DNA of 17,259 nt from JADJWR01 sp964509545 (GCA_964509545.1 CAZDXQ010000061.1:1-17259), one strand, 5' to 3'. Shown: positions 1 to 7,329, numbered from the stretch's first letter. Translations and numbers: made by a program. The notes: generated by a model not told the origin, from the letters alone.

Positions 1-153
1 GCAGCTCGCGGCACTATCGATCCTGCTGAAGGGGTTTTGAGATAGGTTCTAGTCGAATGTGCGGCTGTGATGACTTCGCCTGCAGCGCATGGCGAGGCCG
101 TTTGTGCGCGGCGGTGTAGGCGACTGTGCTGGTACCGGTCGATCGAGCATCAT
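1..153. other. left-edge non-coding stretch
   Basis: This stretch follows the stop of the glycosyltransferase-like gene transcribed leftwards. I see no hairpin with a T-run that would terminate the minus-strand operon, so transcription may continue past the left edge. The only minus-strand reading frame with ATG starts here (ATG codons at 153 and 150, stop at 49-51) would give about 33 residues with no recognisable character, so I do not call it. A minus-strand frame is open across the left edge and could be the start of a further gene, but too little is present to judge. Confidence 0.5.
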
Positions 154-1410
154 TCAAGGCTTGGCATTGCGTGTCGCATGCAGCGCATTCTGCACAACCG
201 CCGCCACCCGTTGCGCGGCCCGACCGTCGCTGCGGTAACCGTTGTTAGCCTGCGACCCATGACCATAGAAGATCGACGCCAGCACGTCGGGCAATTCGGC
301 CGGAGTCCCGCAAGGGGTCGCGACGCCGAGCTGAGCCAGGCTGAACCAGATGTGCGCTGCGGGCGAATTCTCGACCGAAATGACCGGCTTCCCGGCCACC
401 GCCGACTCCAGTCCCACGGTCGACGTCTGCACGACGACCACCTGCGCGGCAAGGATGAGGGGGTGAATGTGTTCGCGCGGCGGTTCGCTGAAATGGATGC
501 GTGCCTCGTCGGGCAGGCGCGGGAATCGGTGCCAGTCGCTCGGGTGGTGCCGCACGATCAATGCGAGATCCGGACGCGAGCGGACATAGTCGCGCAACAC
601 CGCCTCGATTTCCTGCGGCAGGGCCTGGCCGGCCGGCACAGGCGTGTCGGGATGGCCGTAGGGCTCGATGTGGCTGGCGAACAGCACTGGCATCAGTCCC
701 TGCCAGCCTCGCGCTGCGATGAAAGCGTCCGCCCGGCGGCGGCTGTCCTCGTCGAACAGCCCATCGAACGCTGGGTTGCCGGTGACCACCACGCTCGGCA
801 CTGAAAAGCCCCGCGCGATCAGGCGCTGGCGCACCACTTCGGAGATCACGCAGGTCCAGTCCGGCTTGGTCTCGCGCAGCACATACGGGTCGCTGTCCAG
901 TCCGAACAGGTCCACGATGCCGACTGTAGGAATGCCAAGCCCGCGACCGATTTCCAGCGCGGCCTGCTCGCTGCGCGGCGAGTTGGTCGCTACGACGATG
1001 TCGGGCCGCAAGGCTTCGATCACCCGCCGCATGAAGTGCAACGGACGGAAGCCATAGCGGCCGTGCTGGCGGTAGATCTCGGCCGCGCCCGCCTCGCCAT
1101 GTTGCGCGAGCAGGTCCAGATAGTTAATGCCCAGATACGCGATGGTCTCGTCAGCGGGCACGTCGGGACTGGTATTGCCCTCCGCGAGGCGCTCGCCCCA
1201 AGCGCGCGCCTCGCCGGCATCGACCAGGTGCAGGAAATCGCGATAGCCCAGTGTCGGCCGCAAGGCGCGTGCCCTGAGGTGAGCGGTAGTTAGACCCATC
1301 AGCCGGCAGTCCACGCCGGGTAGCAGCCGTTCCAGCTCGCGGATCACCGGCAGCACCATGCCAACATGGCCGCCACCGTAGGTGACGAACAAGGCGCGCG
1401 GCGCGCTCAT
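154..1410 (-). CDS. GT-B-fold glycosyltransferase-like protein, candidate nonulosonate/Pse transferase
   Basis: A 418-residue protein with a two-domain GT-B look. The N-terminal part starts with a beta-strand and a glycine-rich loop (LFVTYGGGHVG, residues 7-17), as in UDP-glycosyltransferases and UDP-GlcNAc 2-epimerase relatives. The C-terminal half carries RHHP (287-290) and QTSTVGLE (328-335). An HP motif followed by an S/T motif is a feature of capsule, Kdo and sialic-acid transferases that use CMP-sugars. It has no signal peptide or membrane segment, so it should act in the cytoplasm or at the inner membrane face. ATG start overlaps the stop of the amidotransferase gene by 4 nt, and it is the last gene seen in its operon. 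It is the only glycosyltransferase-like gene in the window besides the phosphoglycosyl transferase, which makes it the best local candidate for transferring the Pse sugar made by the divergent operon. A 2-epimerase-like or CDP-glycerol-transferase-like role is not excluded. Family call is moderately sure; substrate is inference. Confidence 0.6.
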   Translation of the reverse strand: MSAPRALFVTYGGGHVGMVLPVIRELERLLPGVDCRLMGLTTAHLRARALRPTLGYRDFLHLVDAGEARAWGERLAEGNTSPDVPADETIAYLGINYLDLLAQHGEAGAAEIYRQHGRYGFRPLHFMRRVIEALRPDIVVATNSPRSEQAALEIGRGLGIPTVGIVDLFGLDSDPYVLRETKPDWTCVISEVVRQRLIARGFSVPSVVVTGNPAFDGLFDEDSRRRADAFIAARGWQGLMPVLFASHIEPYGHPDTPVPAGQALPQEIEAVLRDYVRSRPDLALIVRHHPSDWHRFPRLPDEARIHFSEPPREHIHPLILAAQVVVVQTSTVGLESAVAGKPVISVENSPAAHIWFSLAQLGVATPCGTPAELPDVLASIFYGHGSQANNGYRSDGRAAQRVAAVVQNALHATRNAKP

Positions 1411-3191
1411 TCGAACTGTCCCCGGTGCCAGATCGCCAGCGCCGCCAGCGCGCGAAGTTGGCGGGTGAAATTGGCCGTGCCATCGCGATGGCTGTCCAGC
1501 ATGGCGGCAACCACGAGGGGTTCGAACAACTGGCCGACGATATGGCTGCTAGTGAGCGTGTGGCGCAGCCAGCCATGCAGTTCGCCGCGAAACCAATCAC
1601 CAACCGGCACCGTGAACATCTGTTTGCTGCGGTAGGCGAGCTCCTCGCCGATCAGCGCCGCGACCGCACGCTTAAACCAGTGCTTCTTGTCGCCACTGGC
1701 GGCGAGCTTGGTGGCGCCGCGCGAGCGGAAGGCAAATTCCATCACGCGCCAGTCGAGAAACGGCGTGCGCGCCTCGATGCTCACCGCCATACCCATGCGG
1801 TCGGGCTTGACGAGGTTGTTGCCGCTCAGCAGGAGCTGCATGTCCAGATACAACGCTTGATTGATGCGGTCGAAATGCCTCGCTTCGGTGAACCAAGGTT
1901 CAGCGGCAGCGAAACTGTCAACGCCGTCCAGTTGCGCGCCAACCGCGGCGCGGTAAAGGCGCTTCTTGGCCGCGGGGTCGAACAGCGAAATGCTGTCGAA
2001 GTAACTGCGCTCGAATTCCAGTTGCGACAGGCTGAACACGTCGGGCCGGACGAAGAACTGCGCGTACTTGTCGTAGCCGGCGAACAGTTCGTCACCGCCG
2101 TCACCGGTCAGCACCACCTTGACGTGCTTGGCTGCCAGCTCGCTCACCCGCAGAGTCGGCATGAAAGAGGCGTCGCCATGCGGCTGGTCCAAGTAGTGCA
2201 AGACCTGTGGCCAGCGGGCCAGCATGTTCAGCGCCACCACCTCGTTCGTGTGCTGGCAGCCGAAACGCTGCGCCGCTTCCTGCGCGGACGCAGACTCGTC
2301 GTAGCGCGGATCGTCGAAACCGATGCAGAACGATCTGACCGGCTCCTTCACGTGGCGCGCCATCAGGCCGACGATCGTGCTCGAGTCGACCCCGCCGGAG
2401 AGGAAAGCGCCGAACGGGACGTCGGCGCGCAGGCGGATCCTGGTGGCGTCGTCAAGCAGCGCCATCAACTCGTCGGCCCAGTCCTCGAAACGGCAGTCGC
2501 GCTCGTGCTGGTCGGCCAGACTCCACCAGCGTCGCCGCTCGGCCAGACCGCCGCGCGTGTACTTCTCCCAGGTGCCGGGCATGACGTGGCGGACGTCCTC
2601 GAACGCAGTCCAAGGCGGCGGCACGTAGTTGAACGTCAGGTAGTGATGAATCGCTCGCAGGTCCATCGCCGGGCGGTTTCCGAGCGCTGGCCACAGCGCC
2701 TTTGGTTCGGAGCCGAACAGTACGCGCCGGCCTTTGTCGCGCACGACCAGCGGCTTGACGCCGATGCGATCACGCGCCAGGTAAAGGGCATCTTCACGCG
2801 CATCGTCGATGGCGATGGCGAACATGCCGTTAAGCCGCCGCAGGCAAGCGATGCCCTCGCGCTCGTACAGCCGCAGGATCACCTCGGTATCGGACTGCGT
2901 GTCCAGACGCACGCCGGCTGCGCGCAGTTCTTCGGCAAGCTCGACGTAGTTGAAGATCTCGCCGTTCTGTACCAGCGCTATCCGGCCGTCATCGCTGACG
3001 AAGGGCTGGTGGCCACCGCCTAGATCGATGATCGACAGGCGCCGGTTGCCAATCGCCACGCCGCGCGCCGGCTGATGATGGATACCCTCGTCGTCCGGGC
3101 CGCGGTGCACCAGCGCCTGCCCCATGGCGCGCAGCGCCTCTTCAGGCAGCGGCCGCCGCTCACGGTCCCAGTAGCCGAATATGCCACACAC
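1407..3191 (-). CDS. asparagine-synthase-like glutamine amidotransferase (surface glycan type)
   Basis: A 594-residue two-domain enzyme. The N-terminal class II glutaminase domain needs Cys at position 2 after Met removal. Only the GTG start at 3191 gives this (then CGIFGYW), although the frame stays open 22 codons further upstream into the preceding gene. GGGAAG at 3206-3201 lies 9 nt before it. Glutaminase motifs HRGPDD (29-34) and NGEIFN (76-81) are present. The synthase domain has the pyrophosphatase loop SGGVDSS (265-271) and GDGGDELFAGY (363-373), so both halves look active. The family makes asparagine, but members inside polysaccharide operons are thought to amidate sugar or acyl carboxyl groups, using glutamine and ATP. 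It starts 2 nt after the sugar transferase stop and overlaps the next gene by 4 nt. The glycan role comes from context; plain asparagine synthesis (AsnB) remains possible. Confidence 0.85.
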   Translation of the reverse strand: MCGIFGYWDRERRPLPEEALRAMGQALVHRGPDDEGIHHQPARGVAIGNRRLSIIDLGGGHQPFVSDDGRIALVQNGEIFNYVELAEELRAAGVRLDTQSDTEVILRLYEREGIACLRRLNGMFAIAIDDAREDALYLARDRIGVKPLVVRDKGRRVLFGSEPKALWPALGNRPAMDLRAIHHYLTFNYVPPPWTAFEDVRHVMPGTWEKYTRGGLAERRRWWSLADQHERDCRFEDWADELMALLDDATRIRLRADVPFGAFLSGGVDSSTIVGLMARHVKEPVRSFCIGFDDPRYDESASAQEAAQRFGCQHTNEVVALNMLARWPQVLHYLDQPHGDASFMPTLRVSELAAKHVKVVLTGDGGDELFAGYDKYAQFFVRPDVFSLSQLEFERSYFDSISLFDPAAKKRLYRAAVGAQLDGVDSFAAAEPWFTEARHFDRINQALYLDMQLLLSGNNLVKPDRMGMAVSIEARTPFLDWRVMEFAFRSRGATKLAASGDKKHWFKRAVAALIGEELAYRSKQMFTVPVGDWFRGELHGWLRHTLTSSHIVGQLFEPLVVAAMLDSHRDGTANFTRQLRALAALAIWHRGQFE

Positions 3192-3193
3192 GG

Positions 3194-3748
3194 TCAGTTG
3201 CTTCCCTGGCCGCCAATGCGACGCAGCGTCCACCAGATGATCTTCAGGTCGAGCCACAACGAGGCGTCTCGCACGTAGCGAAGGTCAGCCTCCAGCCGCT
3301 GCACCTCGGTCGAGTCGGAGCGGTACAGCGCCTGCGCCAGCCCGGTGATGCCGGGGCGCACGCTGCAGCGCTGGCTCCAATCCTGCTCGCTGTACAGGCT
3401 GCGCTGCGCCGGCACGTCCGGCCGCGGCCCGACCAGGCTCATGTCGCCCATGAGCACGTTGAACAACTGCGGTAACTCGTCCAGGCTGGTGCGGCGAATG
3501 AAGCGCCCGACGCGCGTGATGCGCGGGTCGTCGGCCGACGTGTAGTACGGACCGACGGCGGCAGCGTCATTCACCATGCTGCGGAACTTGAGCATGCCGA
3601 ACGCGTGGCCGTGCCGGCCGACCCGGGTCTGCCGGAACAGCACCGGTAACCCGCTGTCCAGCGCTATCGCCAGCGCCGTGGCCAGCAGCAGTGGCGACAG
3701 CAGCAGTAGCGCGAGCAGTGCCAGCACGATGTCAAGCAGTCGCTTCAC
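3194..3748 (-). CDS. PglC-like undecaprenyl-phosphate sugar-1-phosphate transferase
   Basis: A 184-residue monotopic phosphoglycosyl transferase, close to the minimal PglC core and lacking the extra N-terminal membrane region of WbaP/WcaJ. An N-terminal hydrophobic re-entrant helix spans about residues 4-30. KFRSM follows at 54-58, the catalytic Asp-Glu pair in SLDELPQL is D90-E91, and VGPRPD is at 106-111. The family transfers a sugar-1-phosphate from a UDP-sugar to undecaprenyl phosphate on the cytoplasmic face, starting a lipid-linked glycan. The start is GTG, overlapping the aldolase stop as GTGA, which suggests translational coupling since I see no clear ribosome site. Together with the flippase two genes upstream and the PglL-type transferase at the right of the window, it supplies the first step of an en bloc glycosylation route. 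The nucleotide-sugar used cannot be read from the sequence. Confidence 0.93.
   Translation of the reverse strand: MKRLLDIVLALLALLLLSPLLLATALAIALDSGLPVLFRQTRVGRHGHAFGMLKFRSMVNDAAAVGPYYTSADDPRITRVGRFIRRTSLDELPQLFNVLMGDMSLVGPRPDVPAQRSLYSEQDWSQRCSVRPGITGLAQALYRSDSTEVQRLEADLRYVRDASLWLDLKIIWWTLRRIGGQGSN
3201..3206 (-). promoter_or_regulatory. ribosome binding site deciding the GTG start of the amidotransferase
   Basis: GGGAAG on the minus strand lies 9 nt before the GTG at 3191, inside the last codons of the sugar transferase gene. It supports the GTG as the true start, which is also required to place the catalytic Cys second. Confidence 0.65.
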
Positions 3749-4560
3749 GGCTGCGCAGCGCGGCTGCGCATGGCTCGGGCGATGGCCTCAATCGCCGTCC
3801 CGATGCGTTGCCGGTCGGCTTCGACCTGGTCCGCGCTGCGTTGGGCGAGTGACCGCTCCGCCTCGCGCAGCGCCGCCACGCCGGTCTCGAAGGGGGCGGT
3901 CGCACCGTTGCCGTGAAAGGTGCGCGACAGGATCACGGCCTGCGAGCCCAGCCGCAGATGTTCGGCAAGCACGTCCCGGCCAGGCAGCAGGCCCTCGTCG
4001 AGCCGCGCGATGCCGCCGAAACCGAACCGCAGTCCCTGCGCCCGCGTCAGGCCGGCCACGCGATCGAGCACCCCGAGCGACAGCGGCTCGAACATGAAAT
4101 GCAGGCCCAGCGACAGGTGCAGGTCGTTCAGCCCCACGTACACCTCGCGCAGCCCCGGCGTCCCGATCCACGCCGGCAGCGACTCAAGGGCACCGGCGGT
4201 CTCCAGAAGAGCCACCACCGGAACGCGGCCGCCGACGGTGGCGCAGAACTGGCGCAGTTCGTCGGCGGCGGCGAACATCGGCAGCATCAGCGCGTGGGCG
4301 CCCTGCGCCAGCACCGCGTCCACTTCGGCTGCCGTGCCCGGATGGAGCGGATTGACCCGCACCATCAGCGCCGAGCGATGCAGCACCGACCTGACGCGGC
4401 CCACATCGTCGAGCGTATGGCTGCTGATGAACGTATTGCGCCCGGCCTGGCGCTCGACCTTGTGCATTCGCTCCAGGTCGACCAATAACCGCAGTCCGTC
4501 GAGCGCATCGCAACGCCGAGCCAGCTCGGGGTCGTTGGTTATCTGGATCAGCTCGATCAT
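3745..4560 (-). CDS. HpcH/HpaI (CitE-like) aldolase/lyase family protein
   Basis: A 271-residue TIM-barrel-type protein of the HpcH/HpaI aldolase and citrate lyase beta family. Numbered from the ATG at 4560, it has VRVN (R68), a metal-binding Glu in LLETAGALE (E120) and a metal-binding Asp in GLNDL (D146). The 26-residue E to D spacing is the one I recall for this family (for example E112/D138 in CitE and E149/D175 in HpaI). Such enzymes make or split C-C bonds in 2-keto acids or acyl-CoA hydroxyacids with a divalent metal. A TTG 12 nt upstream (4572) is an alternative start, directly after the flippase stop. Its 3' end overlaps the sugar transferase by 4 nt, so it belongs to a glycan-assembly operon, an unusual setting. 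It may make an acyl or keto-acid substituent for the glycan; that role is inference and the substrate is unknown. Confidence 0.8.
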   Translation of the reverse strand: MIELIQITNDPELARRCDALDGLRLLVDLERMHKVERQAGRNTFISSHTLDDVGRVRSVLHRSALMVRVNPLHPGTAAEVDAVLAQGAHALMLPMFAAADELRQFCATVGGRVPVVALLETAGALESLPAWIGTPGLREVYVGLNDLHLSLGLHFMFEPLSLGVLDRVAGLTRAQGLRFGFGGIARLDEGLLPGRDVLAEHLRLGSQAVILSRTFHGNGATAPFETGVAALREAERSLAQRSADQVEADRQRIGTAIEAIARAMRSRAAQP

Positions 4561-4572
4561 GACGGAGTTCAA

Positions 4573-6102
4573 TTATCGTCGCAGCGCCTCGCGCAGAGGC
4601 GGCGAGCACGCCCAGGCCGCTAGCAGCACGAGCGCCGCGACCAGCAGCGCCAATCCGAGGCCCGGCAGGCGCGCCGGCGGCGGAAGCGAAGCTGCGGCGA
4701 GCGCCAGCACCGCCGCGGTCGCGGCCGCCGGCGCCAGGTCGCGCAGGTACAGCGCGCCGGCCACCAGGTCGCGCGCGCGCCACAGCAGCGCCGCCGCCGC
4801 AACCGCCAGCGCAGCGTTGATCGACCACATGACATGCGCGCCGTCGAGTACTCCCGGCCGCTCGGACTGCCCCGCGAACATCCAGCCCAGCATTGCCAGC
4901 AGTGCCACCGCACCCAGATAAACGATGGCCGCCTCGCGCAGCCGTCCAGTGCTGGCCATCAGGATCGACAGCACGGCCAGCAACGCCTGCGGCAGCAGCG
5001 ACCACGCGCCGGCACGACCCCACAGGGCCACCTCGACGACCGCCTCCGGCGACATGCGGCCCCAGCCGAACAGCAGCGCGGCCAGCGCGGGCGCCATGCC
5101 CGCCAGCGCGGCGGCTGCCGCGCAGGCCAGCGCCCAGGCGAGCACGAAGCCATGACGCAGAACTTCGCGTTGTCGCGCGCGCTGCGTTTCACTCGGCGCT
5201 GCTTCCGAGAGCGCGAATGCGCTGGCCACGCCCGGGAAGGCCAGAACCGCAACGAGTTGCACGGCTAGAACCAGCGGCAGTTCGACCAATTTCCAGGCGA
5301 AGTTGAAGGTGGCGAGCGCCCCTTCGCCGCCGGTCGACGCGAGGCTGCGGCCCAGCACCGGCAGCAGCAACGGCAGTCCCGCGCTTGCCAGCGCCCACAG
5401 CCAAACGACGGTCCGCGGCCACGGTGTCGCTACCTCAGCCCCGCCGGACATCTGCGCCGCCTGCGCAGCTTTCGACCGGCCCAGCCGCCAATGCAGCCAG
5501 CCTAGCCGCAAGCCCATGCCGACTAGGAGGCCGGCGCCGAGCAATGCGATCAGCCCAGTCCAGGAACGGCCGGTGTCGAGCGCGATCAGCAGCAGCGCGC
5601 CGATGATGGCCGCGTTGACCGCCAGGTTGGCCCCGTACATCCCGCTGAAGTCGCGCCGGTGCTGCAAATGGGTGGTCCACAGCGCCGCCAGCAGGGCCAG
5701 CGGCATGGCCGCGGCGCTCCACCGCAGGGCGAAGTGGGCGGCGTCCTGAGCAGTGCCCAGGCCAGGCGCGAGCGCCTGAACCACGAGCCGCGGTGCGAGC
5801 GTGATCAGCACGCTCACTAACAGTCCCACGGTCAGCAGGACGCGGGCGAGGCGCGCGCGGGTCGCGGCCTGGGCCTGCTCGGTCTGTGCCGCCCACATCG
5901 GCAGCAGGACATAGGCCAGGGCGCCCGAGGCCAGGATGCCAGTCAGCAGGTCGGGAAGCGTCAGCATCAGGATCGCCACGTCCGCCAGGCCGGTAGCGCC
6001 AAGCGCAGCGGCCTGCAACGACTCGCGTAGCAGTCCGAGCAGGCGACTGGCCAGCAGCAGGACGACGGAAAGCAGACCGGCGCGCAGAAACATAGCCCGC
6101 AT
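4573..6102 (-). CDS. MVIN/MurJ-family lipid-linked glycan flippase
   Basis: A 509-residue, very hydrophobic polytopic inner-membrane protein with roughly 13-14 membrane segments. The N-terminal SRLLGLLRE (19-27) matches the MurJ signature and keeps the arginines equivalent to E. coli R18 and R24. The Asp equivalent to D39 is kept (D41). The region equivalent to E. coli R52-R53 and E57 reads PDLLTGILASG (50-60), so R52 is replaced by Thr. A Lys stands where MurJ has R270 (WKLVELP), with the following Glu kept. These changes, and its place first in an operon with a sugar transferase and a glycosyltransferase, suggest that it flips a lipid-linked oligosaccharide, as Wzx would, rather than lipid II. 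Two start codons are possible (ATG at 6102 or 6093), and neither has a strong ribosome site. Family is sure; substrate is inferred. Confidence 0.88.
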   Translation of the reverse strand: MRAMFLRAGLLSVVLLLASRLLGLLRESLQAAALGATGLADVAILMLTLPDLLTGILASGALAYVLLPMWAAQTEQAQAATRARLARVLLTVGLLVSVLITLAPRLVVQALAPGLGTAQDAAHFALRWSAAAMPLALLAALWTTHLQHRRDFSGMYGANLAVNAAIIGALLLIALDTGRSWTGLIALLGAGLLVGMGLRLGWLHWRLGRSKAAQAAQMSGGAEVATPWPRTVVWLWALASAGLPLLLPVLGRSLASTGGEGALATFNFAWKLVELPLVLAVQLVAVLAFPGVASAFALSEAAPSETQRARQREVLRHGFVLAWALACAAAAALAGMAPALAALLFGWGRMSPEAVVEVALWGRAGAWSLLPQALLAVLSILMASTGRLREAAIVYLGAVALLAMLGWMFAGQSERPGVLDGAHVMWSINAALAVAAAALLWRARDLVAGALYLRDLAPAAATAAVLALAAASLPPPARLPGLGLALLVAALVLLAAWACSPPLREALRR

Positions 6103-6265
6103 TATCCAAAGGCATTTCAGTCCGAAAAACTCAGCTTGCGCCGGCTGGCGGCGATCCCTGTGCGCAGGCAGCGCCGATCTTAAGGAGCCAGCGCGGCCGC
6201 GAGATGGTCGGTCGCTTCGTGCGAACGGTCTACGACATGCGGTGCATTAAGCTTGCCAGGCAGCG

Positions 6266-6280
6266 CGAGCATCATGCTCG
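6266..6280. repeat. short perfect inverted repeat in the divergent promoter region
   Basis: CGAGCAT, one central C, then ATGCTCG: two 7-nt arms that are exact reverse complements. It lies 54-68 nt before the pseB start, in the shared upstream region of two divergent operons. This is a suitable place and shape for a dimeric regulator site, but no regulator family is recognised and a 7-bp palindrome can occur by chance. Confidence 0.4.
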
Positions 6281-6320
6281 GATCCAGCGCCGAGCACCGG
6301 CCGACGTTCAGCGCACAGCC

Positions 6321-6325
6321 AGGGA
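6321..6325 (+). promoter_or_regulatory. ribosome binding site of pseB
   Basis: AGGGA lies 8 nt before the ATG at 6334. It supports that start over the upstream in-frame ATGs at 6253 and 6274, which would add residues with no counterpart in the family. Confidence 0.6.
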
Positions 6326-6333
6326 TTGCATCG

Positions 6334-7329
6334 ATGCTCAACGGCAAGTCCATCTTCGTATCCGGGGCGACCGGCTCGTTCGGGCAGCGCTTCGTGCGCA
6401 CGGTACTGCAGCGCTACTCGCCCCGCCGGCTGGTTGTGTTTTCGCGCGACGAGTTGAAGCAGTACGAGATGCAGCGGCAGTTCAGCCACGACTCTCTGCG
6501 CTTCTTCCTGGGAGACGTGCGCGACGGCAACCGCCTGATGCAAGCGATGCGCGACGTCGACTACGTGGTTCATGCGGCGGCGCTCAAGCAGGTGCCGGCA
6601 GCCGAGTACAACCCGATGGAGTGCATCAAGACTAACGTGATGGGGGCGCAGCACGTGATCGAGGCGGCGCTCGCCAACGGTGTGGAGAAGGTAATCGCGC
6701 TTTCGACCGACAAGGCGGCCAACCCGATCAATCTATACGGCGCTACCAAGCTCGCCTCTGACAAGCTGTTCGTCGCCGCCAACAACATCACCGGTCCGAA
6801 CCGCACCCGCTTCGCGGTGGTCCGCTATGGCAACGTTGTGGGCTCGCGCGGGTCGGTCGTGCCGCTTTTCCGCCAGATGGTGGCCGATGGCGCCCGGGAG
6901 TTGCCGATCACCGATCTGCGTATGACCCGCTTCTGGATCACCTTGCAGCAGGGCGTCGACTTCGTGCTTGCCTGCATGCAGCGTATGCACGGCGGTGAGG
7001 TGTTCGTGCCGAAGATCCCGTCGGCGCGAATGACCGACCTGGCCGAGGCCATCGGCCCAGGCCTGCCGACCCGTGAAATCGGCATCCGCCCGGGCGAGAA
7101 GCTGCACGAGGTGATGGTACCCGCCGACGACGCCCGCCTGACGCTCGAGTTTCCGGACCACTACCTGATTCAGCCCAGCATCAGTTTCAACGAGCCGCCT
7201 GACTTCAGCCACAATGCCGCCGGCGAGCACGCCCGGCCAGTGCCCGGTGAGTTCGAGTACAACTCGGGCACCAATGAATGGTTCCTGTCGGTGCCAGAGA
7301 TCCGCGACCTCATTACTCGGGCCGAATGA
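6334..7329 (+). CDS. pseB: UDP-N-acetylglucosamine 4,6-dehydratase (inverting)
   Basis: A 331-residue short-chain dehydrogenase/reductase-fold protein of the FlaA1/PseB family, of normal length. It converts UDP-GlcNAc with 5-epimerisation to UDP-2-acetamido-2,6-dideoxy-4-keto-L-arabino-hexose, the first step to pseudaminic acid. GATGSFGQ (11-18) is the NAD(P)-binding loop. STDKAANP holds the catalytic D126/K127, and YGATK gives Y135/K139; this spacing matches H. pylori FlaA1 (D132/K133, Y141/K145). The frame is open further upstream, but the ATG at 6334 has a ribosome site and gives the family N-terminus (MLNGKSIFVSGATG). It is the first gene of the nine-gene pse operon, and its stop overlaps the pseC start as ATGA. 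Expected in the cytoplasm. The immediate partner pseC makes an alternative such as a CapD-type dehydratase unlikely. Confidence 0.95.
   Translation: MLNGKSIFVSGATGSFGQRFVRTVLQRYSPRRLVVFSRDELKQYEMQRQFSHDSLRFFLGDVRDGNRLMQAMRDVDYVVHAAALKQVPAAEYNPMECIKTNVMGAQHVIEAALANGVEKVIALSTDKAANPINLYGATKLASDKLFVAANNITGPNRTRFAVVRYGNVVGSRGSVVPLFRQMVADGARELPITDLRMTRFWITLQQGVDFVLACMQRMHGGEVFVPKIPSARMTDLAEAIGPGLPTREIGIRPGEKLHEVMVPADDARLTLEFPDHYLIQPSISFNEPPDFSHNAAGEHARPVPGEFEYNSGTNEWFLSVPEIRDLITRAE

Larger units (their letters stand above)
6103..6333. promoter_or_regulatory. divergent intergenic region between the two glycan operons
   Basis: This 231-nt gap separates the start of the flippase operon (minus) from the start of the pse operon (plus), so it should hold the promoters of both. 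I see no convincing sigma-70 pair for pseB. On the minus strand a GATAAT hexamer lies just before and over the first flippase ATG, but its -35 is poor and it is too close to the start to trust. The region contains a 7-bp inverted repeat at 6266-6280 and a minus-strand reading frame that may be a gene remnant (see findings). Confidence 0.6.

Noticed and set aside
49..153. A 33-residue minus-strand ORF after the GT-like gene
   Set aside because: It has no ribosome site of note, no recognisable sequence, and length expected by chance.
67..804. Plus-strand open frame of 245 codons at the left edge
   Set aside because: It is antisense to the GT-like gene, and the translation is rich in Arg and His with no domain features.
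1425..3023. Long plus-strand open frame of 532 codons opposite the asparagine-synthase-like gene
   Set aside because: The minus strand there encodes a protein with intact Cys2, HRGPDD and SGGVDSS motifs. The plus frame has no recognisable domain and is a high-GC antisense shadow.
6093..6115. GATAAT as the -10 box of the flippase operon
   Set aside because: It touches the first possible ATG, the -35 region is poor, and the resulting transcript would have almost no leader.
6134..6170. A GG-N10-GC pattern that might be a sigma-54 promoter
   Set aside because: Only the two dinucleotides match. The rest of the TGGCAC and TTGC elements does not, and such patterns are common in GC-rich DNA.
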